Origin: Roseococcus microcysteis
Lineage (GTDB): Bacteria; Pseudomonadota; Alphaproteobacteria; Acetobacterales; Acetobacteraceae
DNA length: 64,000 nt
Direction of reading: 5' to 3'
Assembly (NCBI RefSeq): GCF_014764365.1
Contig: NZ_CP061718.1
Coordinates: 2,372,501 to 2,436,500 of the forward strand
Below are positions 1 through 8,960 of the stretch, in pieces. The notes under the pieces are model-generated. The model was not told the origin of the DNA. It searched no databases and saw nothing but the letters and a program-made list of their open reading frames with translations. Position numbers and translations under genes: made by a program. Each line of letters opens with the position of its first letter. Position 1 is the first letter of the stretch.

Positions 1-59
1 CGAACGACACCGGGCGGGCATTGATATTTCACGATGGATTTTCTGGGGGCAGGACACGT

Positions 60-2072
60 ATGGCGCAGACACGCCCGAATGACGACGTGAACACCGAGAT
101 CGAGGATCTCGAATTCGCCAGCGCGCGCCGCGAACTGCCGGGGCTGCAGGGCATGATCTGGCGCGCCGCCGCCACCGCCTTCGTCTCCTTCCACCTCTGG
201 ATCCTGCTGGTGCAGCCGGTGGACCCCACCGTCTCGCGCGCCATCCACGTCTTCTTCGGCGCGGCGCTGGGCTTCGCGCTCTTCGCGCCGCGCGCCAGCA
301 CCAACCTGGTGCGGCCCGTGCCGCTGTATGACTGGGTGCTGATCGGCCTCTCCCTCATCATCCCGTTCCACTACATCTTCGACGCCGACGGCATCGAAAT
401 GCGGACCTTCATGGGCCCCAACCTGCAGGACATGCTGGTGGCGGGTGTCGGCATCCTGCTGGTGCTGGAATTCGCGCGGCGCACGGCGGGGCTGGTGATG
501 CCGCTTATCGCCGTCACCTTCATCGCCTATTGCTTCGTCGGGCCCTGGATGCCGGGCATCCTGTTCCATCGTGGCGTGGCCTTCGACCAGCTGCTGGTGG
601 AGCTGTTCAACAACAATGGCGTGCTGGGCACCATCGTGCAGGTCAGCGCCAGCTTCATCATCATGTTCGTGGTGTTTGCCACCTTCCTCCAGAAATCCAA
701 CGCGGGCGAGTATTTCAACGACGTGGCCCTCGCTTTGGTGGGAAGGCTGCGGGGCGGCCCGGCCAAGGTCACGGTGCTGTCCGGCATCATGTTCGGCGCG
801 GTCTCGGGCTCGGCCGTGGCCAATGTGGTGGCGTCCGGCGCCTTCACCATCCCCATGATGCGCCGCGTGGGCTATGATCGCGCCACCGCCGGCGCCATCG
901 AGGCCACCAGCTCCACCGGCGGGCAGATCACCCCGCCCGTCATGGGCGCCGGCGCCTTCATCATGGCCGAGGTGCTGGGCATCCCCTACACCGAGATCGC
1001 GCTGGCGGGCCTCATCCCCGCGCTGCTCTTCTACTGGGCCAACTACACCCATTGCGACCTGAACGCGCGCAAGCTCGGCATCCGGGGCCTGCCGCGCGAC
1101 GAGCTGCCGCGCTGGACGACCATCCTGCGCCGCCTCTACATGGCTTCGCCGCTGATCCTGCTGATCTTCATGCTGGTGCAGGGCTTCTCGCCCTTCCGCG
1201 CCGCGGCCTGGGGCATCGCGGCGACGCTGGTCATCATGATCGTCACCTCGCTGGTGCACCGGGTGTGGCTGCAGCGGCAGGGGCTGTTCACCGGCACCGC
1301 CTCGGCCGTCATCGAGACGGCGGCGCAGATCTATGACGCGCTGCATGGCTCCATGAAGGAGGTGATGCAGCTCATCGCCGTCTGCGCCGCGGCCGGCATC
1401 GTGGCGGGCGTCATCGGCGTGACCGGCGTGGGCGGGCGCTTCGCCTCCATGCTGCTGGAGGTGGCGGGCGCCTCCTCGCTGGTGGCCATGATGTTCGCCA
1501 TGTGCGTGGCCATCATCCTGGGCATGGGCGTGCCCACCACCGCCGCCTATGCCATCGCGGCGGCCGTGGTGGCGCCAGGCCTGATCCGCATCGGGGTCGA
1601 GCCGCTGGTGGCGCACATGTTCATCTTCTACTTCGCCATCCTCTCGGCCATCACGCCGCCGGTCGCGCTCGCCTCCTTCGCGGCCGCCTCCATGGCGCGG
1701 GCGGATATGTGGCAGACCAGCGTGATCGCGCTGAAACTGGGGCTGGCCACCTTCATCGTGCCCTACATGTTCTGGCTCTCGCCCGCGCTGCTGGCGCAGG
1801 GCTCCTTCCTGGAGGTCCTGCCCGCGCTGATCACGGCGCTGGGCGGCGTCTGGTTCCTCGCCTGCGCGACCGAGGGCTGGATGCTGAACGGGCCCCTCCA
1901 CCCCGCGCTGCGCTTCGTCTCGGGCAGCGCGGGCTTCATGATGATGATCCCGGAATCCGTGACGGACCTCACGGGCATCACCATCGGCGTGGCGCTGTTC
2001 CTCTGGCAGCGCCGCGCCTATCCGGTCGAGGGCATGGTCACGCTGCCAAGGCCGGTCGAGCGGCGTTCCTGA
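60..2072 (+). CDS. TRAP transporter fused permease (DctQ-DctM type)
   Basis: Predicted inner-membrane permease of a TRAP secondary transporter, driving ion-coupled import of a substrate delivered by a periplasmic receptor. The 670-residue protein has an N-terminal small-permease-like section followed by the large DctM domain, with many hydrophobic segments and family motifs such as GGQITPPVMGAGAF near residue 297 and GMGVPTTAAYAI near residue 490. Length fits fused TRAP permeases. An upstream in-frame ATG exists at 21, but the ATG at 60 follows a GGGGGCAGG-like ribosome site and is preferred. The TAXI receptor gene 244 bases downstream is the likely partner. A dispersed hairpin repeat and a terminator-like hairpin lie between them. 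Substrate unknown. Confidence 0.93.
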   Translation: MAQTRPNDDVNTEIEDLEFASARRELPGLQGMIWRAAATAFVSFHLWILLVQPVDPTVSRAIHVFFGAALGFALFAPRASTNLVRPVPLYDWVLIGLSLIIPFHYIFDADGIEMRTFMGPNLQDMLVAGVGILLVLEFARRTAGLVMPLIAVTFIAYCFVGPWMPGILFHRGVAFDQLLVELFNNNGVLGTIVQVSASFIIMFVVFATFLQKSNAGEYFNDVALALVGRLRGGPAKVTVLSGIMFGAVSGSAVANVVASGAFTIPMMRRVGYDRATAGAIEATSSTGGQITPPVMGAGAFIMAEVLGIPYTEIALAGLIPALLFYWANYTHCDLNARKLGIRGLPRDELPRWTTILRRLYMASPLILLIFMLVQGFSPFRAAAWGIAATLVIMIVTSLVHRVWLQRQGLFTGTASAVIETAAQIYDALHGSMKEVMQLIAVCAAAGIVAGVIGVTGVGGRFASMLLEVAGASSLVAMMFAMCVAIILGMGVPTTAAYAIAAAVVAPGLIRIGVEPLVAHMFIFYFAILSAITPPVALASFAAASMARADMWQTSVIALKLGLATFIVPYMFWLSPALLAQGSFLEVLPALITALGGVWFLACATEGWMLNGPLHPALRFVSGSAGFMMMIPESVTDLTGITIGVALFLWQRRAYPVEGMVTLPRPVERRS

Positions 2073-2102
2073 ACTTCTCTGCCCTGGAATGTGCTTGGCG
2101 TC

Positions 2103-2143
2103 CGATCGGCTTTGGCGAAACGCCGAAGTCGTGAATCGGCCGC
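2103..2143 (+). repeat. R2 dispersed hairpin repeat, copy A
   Basis: This sequence matches three others in the window (29203-29244, 47325-47351, and inverted at 51911-51953). The shared pattern is TGATCGCC-like, then a variable hairpin, then GAAGGCGTGAATCAGCCGC-like. Here the central hairpin is CTTTGGCG-AAA-CGCCGAAG. It sits just after the TRAP permease stop codon. Function unknown. Confidence 0.65.
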
Positions 2144-2196
2144 CCAGATGGGCAGAAATGCCTTGCTCCCCCTCCCCTCCCGCAACACCATGAACC

Positions 2197-2218
2197 GGGG
2201 GCCGCAAGGCCCCCTTTT
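2197..2218 (+). terminator. Rho-independent terminator-like hairpin between TRAP permease and TAXI receptor
   Basis: A perfect 7-bp stem GGGGGCC/GGCCCCC with a GCAA tetraloop is followed directly by TTTT. It sits between two genes that should act together, so it may be a partial terminator setting the permease-to-receptor ratio, or it may separate two transcripts. Confidence 0.7.
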
Positions 2219-2316
2219 GTGAAGCAACGACAGGCTGCCGGGCAAAGACCCGGCCGGCCGCCCCAGGTCCCGGACCAGGGCGACCGGCCCGCGCGGCCAT
2301 CAGGGAGTGAGACGAC

Positions 2317-3333
2317 ATGACCGATTTCGGCCGGAGAGCGCTCGGCCTGGGCGCGGCCGCCGCCACGCTCGGCGCCACCACCGCCAGCGCGCAGAACGCA
2401 CGTTCCTATGTGCTGACCACCGCCACCATCGGCGGCACCTACTACCCGGTGGGGGTGGCGCTGGCGACACTCATCAAGGTGAAGCTCCAGGCGCAGCTCG
2501 GCCTGGACATGAGCGCCATCAGCTCCGCCGGCTCCACCGAGAACGTGCGGCTGATGCGCGAGAACCAAGCGCAATTCGCCATCCTGCAGGGCCTCGTCGC
2601 GCAGTTCGCGGGCGAGGGTGCGGGGCCCTTCGCCAATGCCGGGGTGCAGCGCAACATCCGCGGCATCCTGCCGCTGTGGTACAATTTCGAGCAGTTCGTG
2701 ATCGAGCGCTCGCTCGCCACCACCGGGCGCATCATGGACATGAAGAACCTGGAGGGCGGGCGGCGCTTCTCCATGGGCGCGCGCGGCTCGGGGCTGGAGA
2801 CCATGCATCTGTGGCTCTTCCCCAATCTCGGCGTGGACCACACCAAGATGGACCTCGTCTACCAGGGCTATGGGCCGAGCGCGGAATCGCTGATGAACGG
2901 CACCATCCATGGCACGAATTTCGAGGCGGGCCTGCCCACCGGCGCCGTCACCCAGGCCTTCGCCCGCGCGGGTGCCAGGCTGCGCTTCCTGCAATGGAAT
3001 GACGAGGACATCCGCCGCGGCAATGGCCGTGCCTCGCTGCTGGTGAAGGGCCTCATCCCCGCCGGCACCTATCCCGGCCAGACGGAGGAATGGACCACGG
3101 CCAAGCTGCCCAACTACTTCGCCTGCAACGCGGCCGTGCCGGAGGAGGATGTCTATCTCGTCACCAAGACGATCTTCGAGAACCTGCCCTTCCTCAACAA
3201 CATCCATGCCGCCACGCGGGAGATCAACCTGGAGGAATCGCTCGGCGGCTATCCCTTCCCGCTGCACCCGGGCGCCATCCGCTACTACCGCGAGCGGGGG
3301 CTGAACGTGCCGGCCAACCTCGTGCCGGCGTAG
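2317..3333 (+). CDS. TAXI family TRAP transporter solute-binding protein
   Basis: Periplasmic receptor of the TAXI class that captures substrate and hands it to a fused TRAP permease. The 338-residue protein starts with an export signal of about 26 residues containing paired arginines (FGRRALGLGAAAA), ending near TASAQ, which resembles a Tat signal. The mature part carries the family blocks TIGGTYYPVGVALATLIK (about residues 37-54) and ISSAGSTENVRLMRENQAQF (about residues 68-87). The ATG at 2317 has a GGGAG ribosome site upstream. The adjacent upstream permease is the presumed partner. The ligand cannot be read from the sequence. Confidence 0.93.
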   Translation: MTDFGRRALGLGAAAATLGATTASAQNARSYVLTTATIGGTYYPVGVALATLIKVKLQAQLGLDMSAISSAGSTENVRLMRENQAQFAILQGLVAQFAGEGAGPFANAGVQRNIRGILPLWYNFEQFVIERSLATTGRIMDMKNLEGGRRFSMGARGSGLETMHLWLFPNLGVDHTKMDLVYQGYGPSAESLMNGTIHGTNFEAGLPTGAVTQAFARAGARLRFLQWNDEDIRRGNGRASLLVKGLIPAGTYPGQTEEWTTAKLPNYFACNAAVPEEDVYLVTKTIFENLPFLNNIHAATREINLEESLGGYPFPLHPGAIRYYRERGLNVPANLVPA

Positions 3334-3377
3334 CCGGTGCTGGAGTTGGGGCGGTGTTGGGTCTATCTCACCGCCCC

Positions 3378-5027
3378 ATGGACCAGCAGCCCGAGACCAC
3401 CACCCGCGCCGGCCTCGCCCAGGATGCGGTGGCGCGCGACGCCGCCCTGCAATCGGCGCGCCGGCGCACCTTCGCCATCATCGCCCACCCCGATGCGGGC
3501 AAGACGACGCTGACCGAGAAATTGCTGCTGAAGGGCGGCGCCATCCAGCTCGCGGGTGCGGTGCGCGCCAAGGGCAATGCGCGGCGCACGCGGTCCGACT
3601 GGATGAAGATCGAGCAGGACCGCGGCATCTCGGTCGCCACCAGCGTGATGACCTTCGAGCGCGACAACCTCATCTTCAACCTGCTGGACACCCCGGGCCA
3701 CGAGGACTTCTCCGAGGACACCTACCGCACCCTCACCGCCGTGGACGCCGCCGTCATGGTGCTGGACGGCGCCAAGGGCATCGAGGCGCAGACGCTCAAG
3801 CTGTTCGAGGTGTGCCGCCTGCGCGACATCCCCATCGTCACCTTCATCAACAAGATGGACCGCGAGGGGCGCGAACCCATGGAGCTTCTCGACGAGATCG
3901 AGAAGACGCTGGCGCTCGACGTGACCCCCGCCGCCTGGCCCATCGGCGCGGGGCGGGATCTGCTGGGGGTCTATGACATCGTGAACCCCGCGCTCCGCCT
4001 GCTGGGCGAGGAGGGCGACGAGGTCATCCCCGTCTCCGGCCTGGACGACCCCATCCTGGACGCCCGCATCCCCGCCCCGCTGCTGGCGGAACTGCGCGAA
4101 CAGGTGGGCCTGGTCACCATGGGCTATCCGGAATTCGACATGGAGGCCTTCCTGCAAGGCACCCTCACCCCCGTCTTCTTCGGCAGCGCCCTGCGCGACT
4201 TCGGCGTGGGGCAGTTGCTGGATGGGCTGGGCCGCATGGCCCCCCCGCCCCGCCCCCGCGCCGCCGATGCGCGCGACGTGACGCCGGGCGAGGGCAAGCT
4301 CTCGGGCTTCGTCTTCAAGGTCCAGGCCAATATGGACCCCAACCACCGGGACCGCGTGGCCTTCCTGCGCATCTGCTCCGGGCGGCTGGAGAAGGGCATG
4401 CGCCTGACCCAGACCCGCACCGGCAAGCAGGTGCCCGTCAACGCCCCCCTCTTCTTCTTCGCCAAGGACCGCCAGGTGGCGGAAGAGGCCTGGCCCGGCG
4501 ATGTGGTCGGCATCGCCAACCACGGCACCCTGCGCATCGGCGACACGCTGACGGAGGGCGAGCCGCTGAACTTCCGCGGCGTGCCCTCCTTCGCCCCCGA
4601 ACACCTCCGCCGCGCCCGGCTGGAGGACCCCATGCTGGCCAAGAAGCTCAAGAAAGCCTTGGAACAATTGGCGGATGAGGGGGTGGTGCAGCTGTTCCGC
4701 CCGCTGGACGGATCGCCACCTGTGGTTGGTGTGGTGGGCCTGCTCCAGCTCGACGTGCTGGCCAGCCGCATCAAGGTGGAATACGGCGTGCCGGTCAGCT
4801 TCGAGGCCACCCATTGGGACCAGCTGCGCTGGTTCGCCTCCGACGACAAGGACGCGGTGGAGCGCTTCACCCGCCAGCACAAGGCCGACCTCGCCGAGGA
4901 CCATGACGGCGAGATGGTGGCCTTCTTCACCTCCGACTGGCGCCGCCGCCGCGCCGAGGAGGAATTCCCGGCACTCACCTTCCACGCCGTGCGCGAACAA
5001 CACGGGCTGGCCAAGCCGGGCGGCTGA
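3378..5027 (+). CDS. prfC: Peptide chain release factor 3
   Basis: RF3 is a translational GTPase that recycles RF1/RF2 from the ribosome after peptide release. The 549-residue product is close to the usual 520-550. It shows the G1 motif AHPDAGKT (residues 36-43), the G3 motif DTPGHED (104-110) and the G4 motif NKMD (158-161), then the domain II and C-terminal regions of RF3 (DQLRWFASDD and following). The reading frame is open upstream to 3090, but that part is antisense-like to nothing and overlaps the TAXI gene. The ATG at 3378, just after the TAXI stop, gives the expected N-terminus. Hairpins follow the stop codon. Confidence 0.95.
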   Translation: MDQQPETTTRAGLAQDAVARDAALQSARRRTFAIIAHPDAGKTTLTEKLLLKGGAIQLAGAVRAKGNARRTRSDWMKIEQDRGISVATSVMTFERDNLIFNLLDTPGHEDFSEDTYRTLTAVDAAVMVLDGAKGIEAQTLKLFEVCRLRDIPIVTFINKMDREGREPMELLDEIEKTLALDVTPAAWPIGAGRDLLGVYDIVNPALRLLGEEGDEVIPVSGLDDPILDARIPAPLLAELREQVGLVTMGYPEFDMEAFLQGTLTPVFFGSALRDFGVGQLLDGLGRMAPPPRPRAADARDVTPGEGKLSGFVFKVQANMDPNHRDRVAFLRICSGRLEKGMRLTQTRTGKQVPVNAPLFFFAKDRQVAEEAWPGDVVGIANHGTLRIGDTLTEGEPLNFRGVPSFAPEHLRRARLEDPMLAKKLKKALEQLADEGVVQLFRPLDGSPPVVGVVGLLQLDVLASRIKVEYGVPVSFEATHWDQLRWFASDDKDAVERFTRQHKADLAEDHDGEMVAFFTSDWRRRRAEEEFPALTFHAVREQHGLAKPGG

Positions 5028-5030
5028 TGC

Positions 5031-5155
5031 TCAACTCCAGGTGGCGAACGCGCCTGGAGGTTGACGCACCGCAAGGCATCCTTCGCCCCTCCTGGCGCAG
5101 GATGCCCCGGTTCGCGCCGCGAGGCGCGCGCCGGGAGGTCGCGCCATCAGGCGCG
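5031..5155 (+). promoter_or_regulatory. Cluster of four hairpins in the leader of the solute-binding-protein genes
   Basis: Four inverted repeats are packed in about 125 bases between prfC and the first solute-binding-protein gene. They are TCAAC(T)CCAGG with its near-complement at 5031-5064; GGCATCCT/AGGATGCC at 5075-5106; CCCGG-tt-CGCGCC-GCGA-GGCGCG-cg-CCGGG at 5106-5135; and CGCGCC-ATCA-GGCGCG at 5140-5155. None has a T tract. They could end prfC transcription or fold in the leader of the downstream cluster. Function inferred only. Confidence 0.45.
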
Positions 5156-5173
5156 GGCCGGGAGTAGAACCAG

Positions 5174-6037
5174 ATGCCGCGCCGGGCACCATTGCCACCA
5201 CCATCAGGCCGCCGCGCCCTGCTGCGGGCCGGCGCCGCGCTGGCGCCGCTGCTGGCCAGGCCCGCCCGCGCGGACCACCATGACCAGGCGTGGCGCCGCA
5301 TCCTCGCCCGGGGCCGCATCCGCTTCGCCAGCGGGATCTGGATGGCGCGGCTTCCCGTGCCGCCTGCCCCCTCGGCCGCCCCCTCGGCCACCCCCTGGGC
5401 CGAACCGGTGGAGGACCCCTTCCACGCCGCCCTCGCCGCGCACCTCGCCGCCACCTTGGGGCTGCGGCACAGCTTCGACCTGCCCCGGCGCGCCTTCGAG
5501 ACCCTGCAACACGTGGTGGCGGGCGAGGCGGATGTGGCGCTCGGCCCCATGCTCAACCGCCTGACCGCGCGGCAGCTCATGTTCACCCCCCCCTATGCCG
5601 AGCTGGAGACGGTCATCCTCTCCGCCCATGTCGCGCGCCGCCGGCGCCTGGCGGATTGGCGCGGGCTGCGGCTGGGCCTGCAGGATGGCTATGTGGCGCA
5701 CCTGACCAATCTGGGCTTCGACCTGGAGGAGGCCCGCGCCCAGCCCTTCACCGAACTGGCCGCGCTGGAGGAGGCGCTGCTCGACGGCGCGCTCGACGCC
5801 GTCATCACCACCAATGTGACGGCGCGCAACATCATGGCGCGCCACCCCGGCAGGGGCTTCGGCATTCGCACCTCCCTCACCCCGCATCTGCACGGGGCGG
5901 CGGTGCGCTTCGGCGAGCACGAATTGCTGCGCGCCATCACCATCGCCCTGCACGCCGTCCAGGAGGACGGCACGCTGGCCCATCTCTTCGCACTGCATGC
6001 CGGGGCGCCGCTGGTGGCCCCGCGGGAAGGCCTCTGA
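5174..6037 (+). CDS. Secreted family-3-type solute-binding protein (first of four in a row)
   Basis: Predicted periplasmic binding protein of the PBP2/SBP_bac_3 kind. It has 287 residues with an N-terminal export signal containing paired arginines (SGRRALLRAGAAL), ending near ARPARA, Tat-like in appearance. The mature part has the layout of these receptors, with a segment like ARGRIRFASGIW near residue 45 and GEADVALGPM near residue 117. It begins a tight run of four binding-protein genes, 5 bases before the next, with no permease or ATPase gene nearby. It may serve a transporter encoded elsewhere, or act in sensing or capture. Ligand unknown. Confidence 0.82.
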   Translation: MPRRAPLPPPSGRRALLRAGAALAPLLARPARADHHDQAWRRILARGRIRFASGIWMARLPVPPAPSAAPSATPWAEPVEDPFHAALAAHLAATLGLRHSFDLPRRAFETLQHVVAGEADVALGPMLNRLTARQLMFTPPYAELETVILSAHVARRRRLADWRGLRLGLQDGYVAHLTNLGFDLEEARAQPFTELAALEEALLDGALDAVITTNVTARNIMARHPGRGFGIRTSLTPHLHGAAVRFGEHELLRAITIALHAVQEDGTLAHLFALHAGAPLVAPREGL

Positions 6038-6042
6038 CCGCC

Positions 6043-7359
6043 ATGACGCTCCTGCCCCGCCGCGCCCTCGGCGCGCTGCTCGCCACGCCCTGGGTCGCGC
6101 CCGCCGCCGCCCAGCCACGCTCCTCGGTGCATTTCCTGAGCTGGACGGCGGTGCTGGACAGCCTGCGCGCGCAATTCGCGGAATTCACACGCGCCAGCGG
6201 CGTCACGGTGCGGCACCAGCATGTGCCCTGGATCTCCTACCGCCCGGCGCTGCTGGCACAGCTGCGCGCGACGGCGGCGGCGGATGTGGTCCTGATGTCC
6301 GATGCCTGGCTGCCGGAGGTGGCCGCCTCCGGCCTGCTGGCGCCCATTGACGCCATGCCCGCCCTGACCCGCTTCAACGCCGAGGCCGCGCCCGCCTGCA
6401 CGGAGGCCATGCGCTTCGGCGGGCAGCAATATGGCCTTGCCTACTACACGGACAGCATTGGTTTCTTCTACCATCGCGGCCTGTTGCAGGCGGCGGGCAT
6501 CGTCACCCCGCCCACGAGCTGGGAGGAGGTGATGGACCATTGCCGCCGCATCCGGTCGCTCGGGATCGCCCGCTTCCCCATGGGGCTGCCGCTGGCGGGC
6601 GACCCCTGGCTGATCGAGCTGCTCTCCACCCTCGTCTTCAGCCATGGCGGGCGCTTCGTGGATGATGCGCGGGTCAGCGTGATGGCGGAGCCCGGGCGCG
6701 GCATCATCCCCACCCTGGCCTTCCTGCGCGACATGATCCACCGCCACCAGGCCCTGGACCCGACCAGCCCCGGCCAGGACGAGGTGGGCGTGGCCCGCGC
6801 CTTCGCCGAGGGCCGCCACGCCTTCGCCCTGCTGCCCAGCTACCGCCTGCGCTCCCTGAACAACCCGCTGACCTCGGACGTGGCGGGCCAGGCGCGGCTG
6901 GGGCTGATGCCGGTGGGCGGCGCGCAGCTGGACCCCGCCACCTGCGGCTGGGTGCGCTTCTACGCCATCTCGGCCGCGGCCGGGCGGGATGCGGGGCGCC
7001 TCGCCCGCGCCAGCGCCTTCCTCTCGGCCTTTGGCGGGCATGACGCGTCGGGCGCCTACACCATGCAGCGGCGCCTCTTCGTGAATGACGGCCTGCCCTT
7101 CTGCACCCTGCCCCTGCTGAATGATCCGCGGGTCAGCGACGTGCTGGTGTCCGATGGCGAAAGCCCCGAATGGCGCGCGCTGCACCTCGCCTCGGCCCGC
7201 AACAAGGACGTCATCGCGCCCTGGTTCGGCAATTGGCAGGGCGTGACGAACGAGATCTGGCGCGCCGTGGCGCTGGACCGGCTGGCGCCCGAGGCGGCGG
7301 CGGAGATGGCCCATGCCCTCTGGGTCCAGCTCTGCGACGCCTGCCGGTTGCGGCCATGA
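6043..7359 (+). CDS. Extracellular solute-binding protein family 1 (second of four)
   Basis: Predicted ABC-type periplasmic receptor of family 1, the class used for sugars and related solutes. The 438-residue product from the ATG at 6043 has an RR-containing signal (LLPRRALGALLATPW) ending near AAAQ. The mature part has family-1 features: VHFLSWTAVLDSLRAQFAEF at the start, AATAAADVVLMSDAWLPEV near residue 80 and YGLAYYTDSIGFFYHR near residue 130. The reading frame is open upstream to 5290, but that part overlaps the previous gene. It starts 5 bases after the preceding gene and overlaps the next by ATGA. No permeases accompany it, so the partner transporter is unknown. Confidence 0.85.
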   Translation: MTLLPRRALGALLATPWVAPAAAQPRSSVHFLSWTAVLDSLRAQFAEFTRASGVTVRHQHVPWISYRPALLAQLRATAAADVVLMSDAWLPEVAASGLLAPIDAMPALTRFNAEAAPACTEAMRFGGQQYGLAYYTDSIGFFYHRGLLQAAGIVTPPTSWEEVMDHCRRIRSLGIARFPMGLPLAGDPWLIELLSTLVFSHGGRFVDDARVSVMAEPGRGIIPTLAFLRDMIHRHQALDPTSPGQDEVGVARAFAEGRHAFALLPSYRLRSLNNPLTSDVAGQARLGLMPVGGAQLDPATCGWVRFYAISAAAGRDAGRLARASAFLSAFGGHDASGAYTMQRRLFVNDGLPFCTLPLLNDPRVSDVLVSDGESPEWRALHLASARNKDVIAPWFGNWQGVTNEIWRAVALDRLAPEAAAEMAHALWVQLCDACRLRP

Positions 7360-8141
7360 GGGCACCGCCCCTCACCCGCCGCGCCGCCCTGGCCGCCGGG
7401 CTGCTGCTGCCCGGCACCGCCCGGGCCGATGGCAGCTTCGCCGCGATCCGCACGGCGGGCCGGCTGCGCCTCGGCCTGCTGGTGGACGACACGCCCATGG
7501 CCTTCCGCAACCACGGCACCCGGCTGGACGGCATGGCGGTGGCGGTGGGCGCGGCCTTGGCCTTCGGCATGGGCGTGCAGCCGGATTTCGACCTCACCAC
7601 CTATGGCGACCAGGTGGACGCCCTGCGCGAAGGCCGCTTCGACCTGCTGCTGACCGCGCCGGCCATGACGCTGGAGGCCGCGCGGGTGATGATGTTCTCC
7701 ACCCCCTATGCCGAGCTCGACTGGCATCTGCTGGCGCGGCGCGACCTGCCGCTGCCCGGCCTGGACGAGGTGGGCCGCCGCCCCCTGGTGCAGCTGCGCG
7801 GCTGGAACAGCGTCTTCGGCAACCAGCTGCTGGGCGAGCGCCCGCGCCATCTGCTGCTGCGCCAGGACTGGCGCGGGATCGCGGAGGCGCTGCACCGGGG
7901 CGAGGCCGAGGCCGCCATCGTGCCCGCCACCCTGGCCGCCCGCATCACCGACACGCTGCCCGCGATCGAGACCAAGTCCAGCCTGGGCCGCGCGCTGATG
8001 GCCATCACGGCGCCCTTCGGCGCGCATGATCTGCTGGAGGCGGTGAACGCCCAGCTTCTGCTGCTGCGGCAGCGTGGGGTGCTGGCCATCCTCCACCGGC
8101 ATTTCCTCGGCACGCAACTGCGCGTGGGGGGCGCGCCATGA
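7356..8141 (+). CDS. Secreted family-3-type solute-binding protein (third of four)
   Basis: Predicted periplasmic PBP2-type receptor of 261 residues. The ATG at 7356 overlaps the preceding stop codon (ATGA), implying translational coupling. The N-terminus has an RR export signal (LTRRAALAAGLLLPG) ending at ARA. The mature start GSFAAIRTAGRLRLGLLVDD is typical of amino-acid-type receptors, followed by DQVDALREGRFDLLLTAPAM near residue 90 and an aromatic-rich FSTPYAELDW. It shares layout with the first and fourth genes in the run, which suggests serial duplication and divergence. Substrate unknown. Confidence 0.83.
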   Translation: MRAPPLTRRAALAAGLLLPGTARADGSFAAIRTAGRLRLGLLVDDTPMAFRNHGTRLDGMAVAVGAALAFGMGVQPDFDLTTYGDQVDALREGRFDLLLTAPAMTLEAARVMMFSTPYAELDWHLLARRDLPLPGLDEVGRRPLVQLRGWNSVFGNQLLGERPRHLLLRQDWRGIAEALHRGEAEAAIVPATLAARITDTLPAIETKSSLGRALMAITAPFGAHDLLEAVNAQLLLLRQRGVLAILHRHFLGTQLRVGGAP

Positions 8142-8958
8142 CAGGCCCCCTGCCGCGACGCGCCCTGCTGGCAGGGCCGGCCCTGCTCGGCCTCGCGGCG
8201 CCCCCGCCGGCGCCATGGCCGCGCGCGGCGCCCTGGCGCGCATCCTGGAGAACGGGGAGCTGCGGGTGGGGCTGATGCTGCGCACCCCGCCCTGGGCCGC
8301 GCATGACGAATGGGGCGAGCCCGACGGCTCGGAGGTCGCGCTGGTGCGGCAATTGGCGCGCGACCTCGGCGCGCGGCTGCGCATCGTGGTGCTGGAGGCG
8401 GAGGAGCGGATTCCGGCGCTGGAAAGCGGCCGGGTGGACATCGTCGCCTCCTTCCCGGTGAACACGGGGCTGCTGCGCCACATCGCCCTGGCGCGGCCGC
8501 ATGACCGGCTGCGGGTGGTGATCGCCGGGCGCGCGGGGCGCCATCTGCACGACTTCCCGGACCTGGACGGCCTGACCCTGGCGCTGCCGATCGGCACCGC
8601 CCTGGCGGACCTGGTCCACCCGCTGCTGCCGCCCGGGGCGGTGGCCGTCTTCCTGCCGGACTACGCCGAATGCCTGGACGCCGTGCTGCAAGGCGAGGTG
8701 GACGCGACCGTCGCCTTCGAATGGAGCGTGCGGAACCTGCTGCTGACCGACCCCTTCGCCCCCATCGAACAGGGCTTCCTGGTGCGCGACTCCCCCCTGG
8801 CGCTCGCCGTCGCGATGGGCGAGCGGGATCTGCTGCGCTTCCTGGACACCTTCGTGCTGCTCCGCACCGCGGATGGCACGCTGGATGCCCTGCACCGGCG
8901 CTATTTCGTCAGCGCGCCCGCGACCGAGACATCCGCGACCGACAGGCGGTCGCCATGA
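8138..8958 (+). CDS. Secreted family-3-type solute-binding protein (fourth of four), apparent single-base frameshift
   Basis: The ATG at 8138 overlaps the previous stop (ATGA) and encodes a good export signal (MTGPLPRRALLAGPALLGLA), but that frame soon closes. The mature receptor (ARGALARILENGELRVGLML onward to 8958) lies in the frame one base back. Adding one C to the C5 run at 8201-8205 joins both parts into a normal receptor of about 273 residues. Without the correction, translation could start only at the internal ATG at 8215 and would lack a signal peptide. It is either a sequencing indel or a recently broken gene. The mature domain is PBP2-like, with ESGRVDIVASFPVNTGLL near the middle. 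Confidence 0.75.
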
Positions 8959-8960
8959 GG

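Noticed and set aside
2038..3267. Long minus-strand open frame of about 400 codons opposite the TRAP/TAXI genes
   Set aside because: It is the antisense shadow of clearly recognisable plus-strand genes; in GC-rich DNA such frames stay open by codon bias, and the translation resembles no family.
3363..5003. Minus-strand open frame of about 546 codons opposite prfC
   Set aside because: Histidine- and glutamine-rich translation typical of an antisense frame; the opposite strand is unmistakably release factor 3.
5290..6042. Upstream extension of the family-1 binding protein from 5290
   Set aside because: It would overlap the entire preceding receptor gene; the ATG at 6043 begins a good signal peptide.
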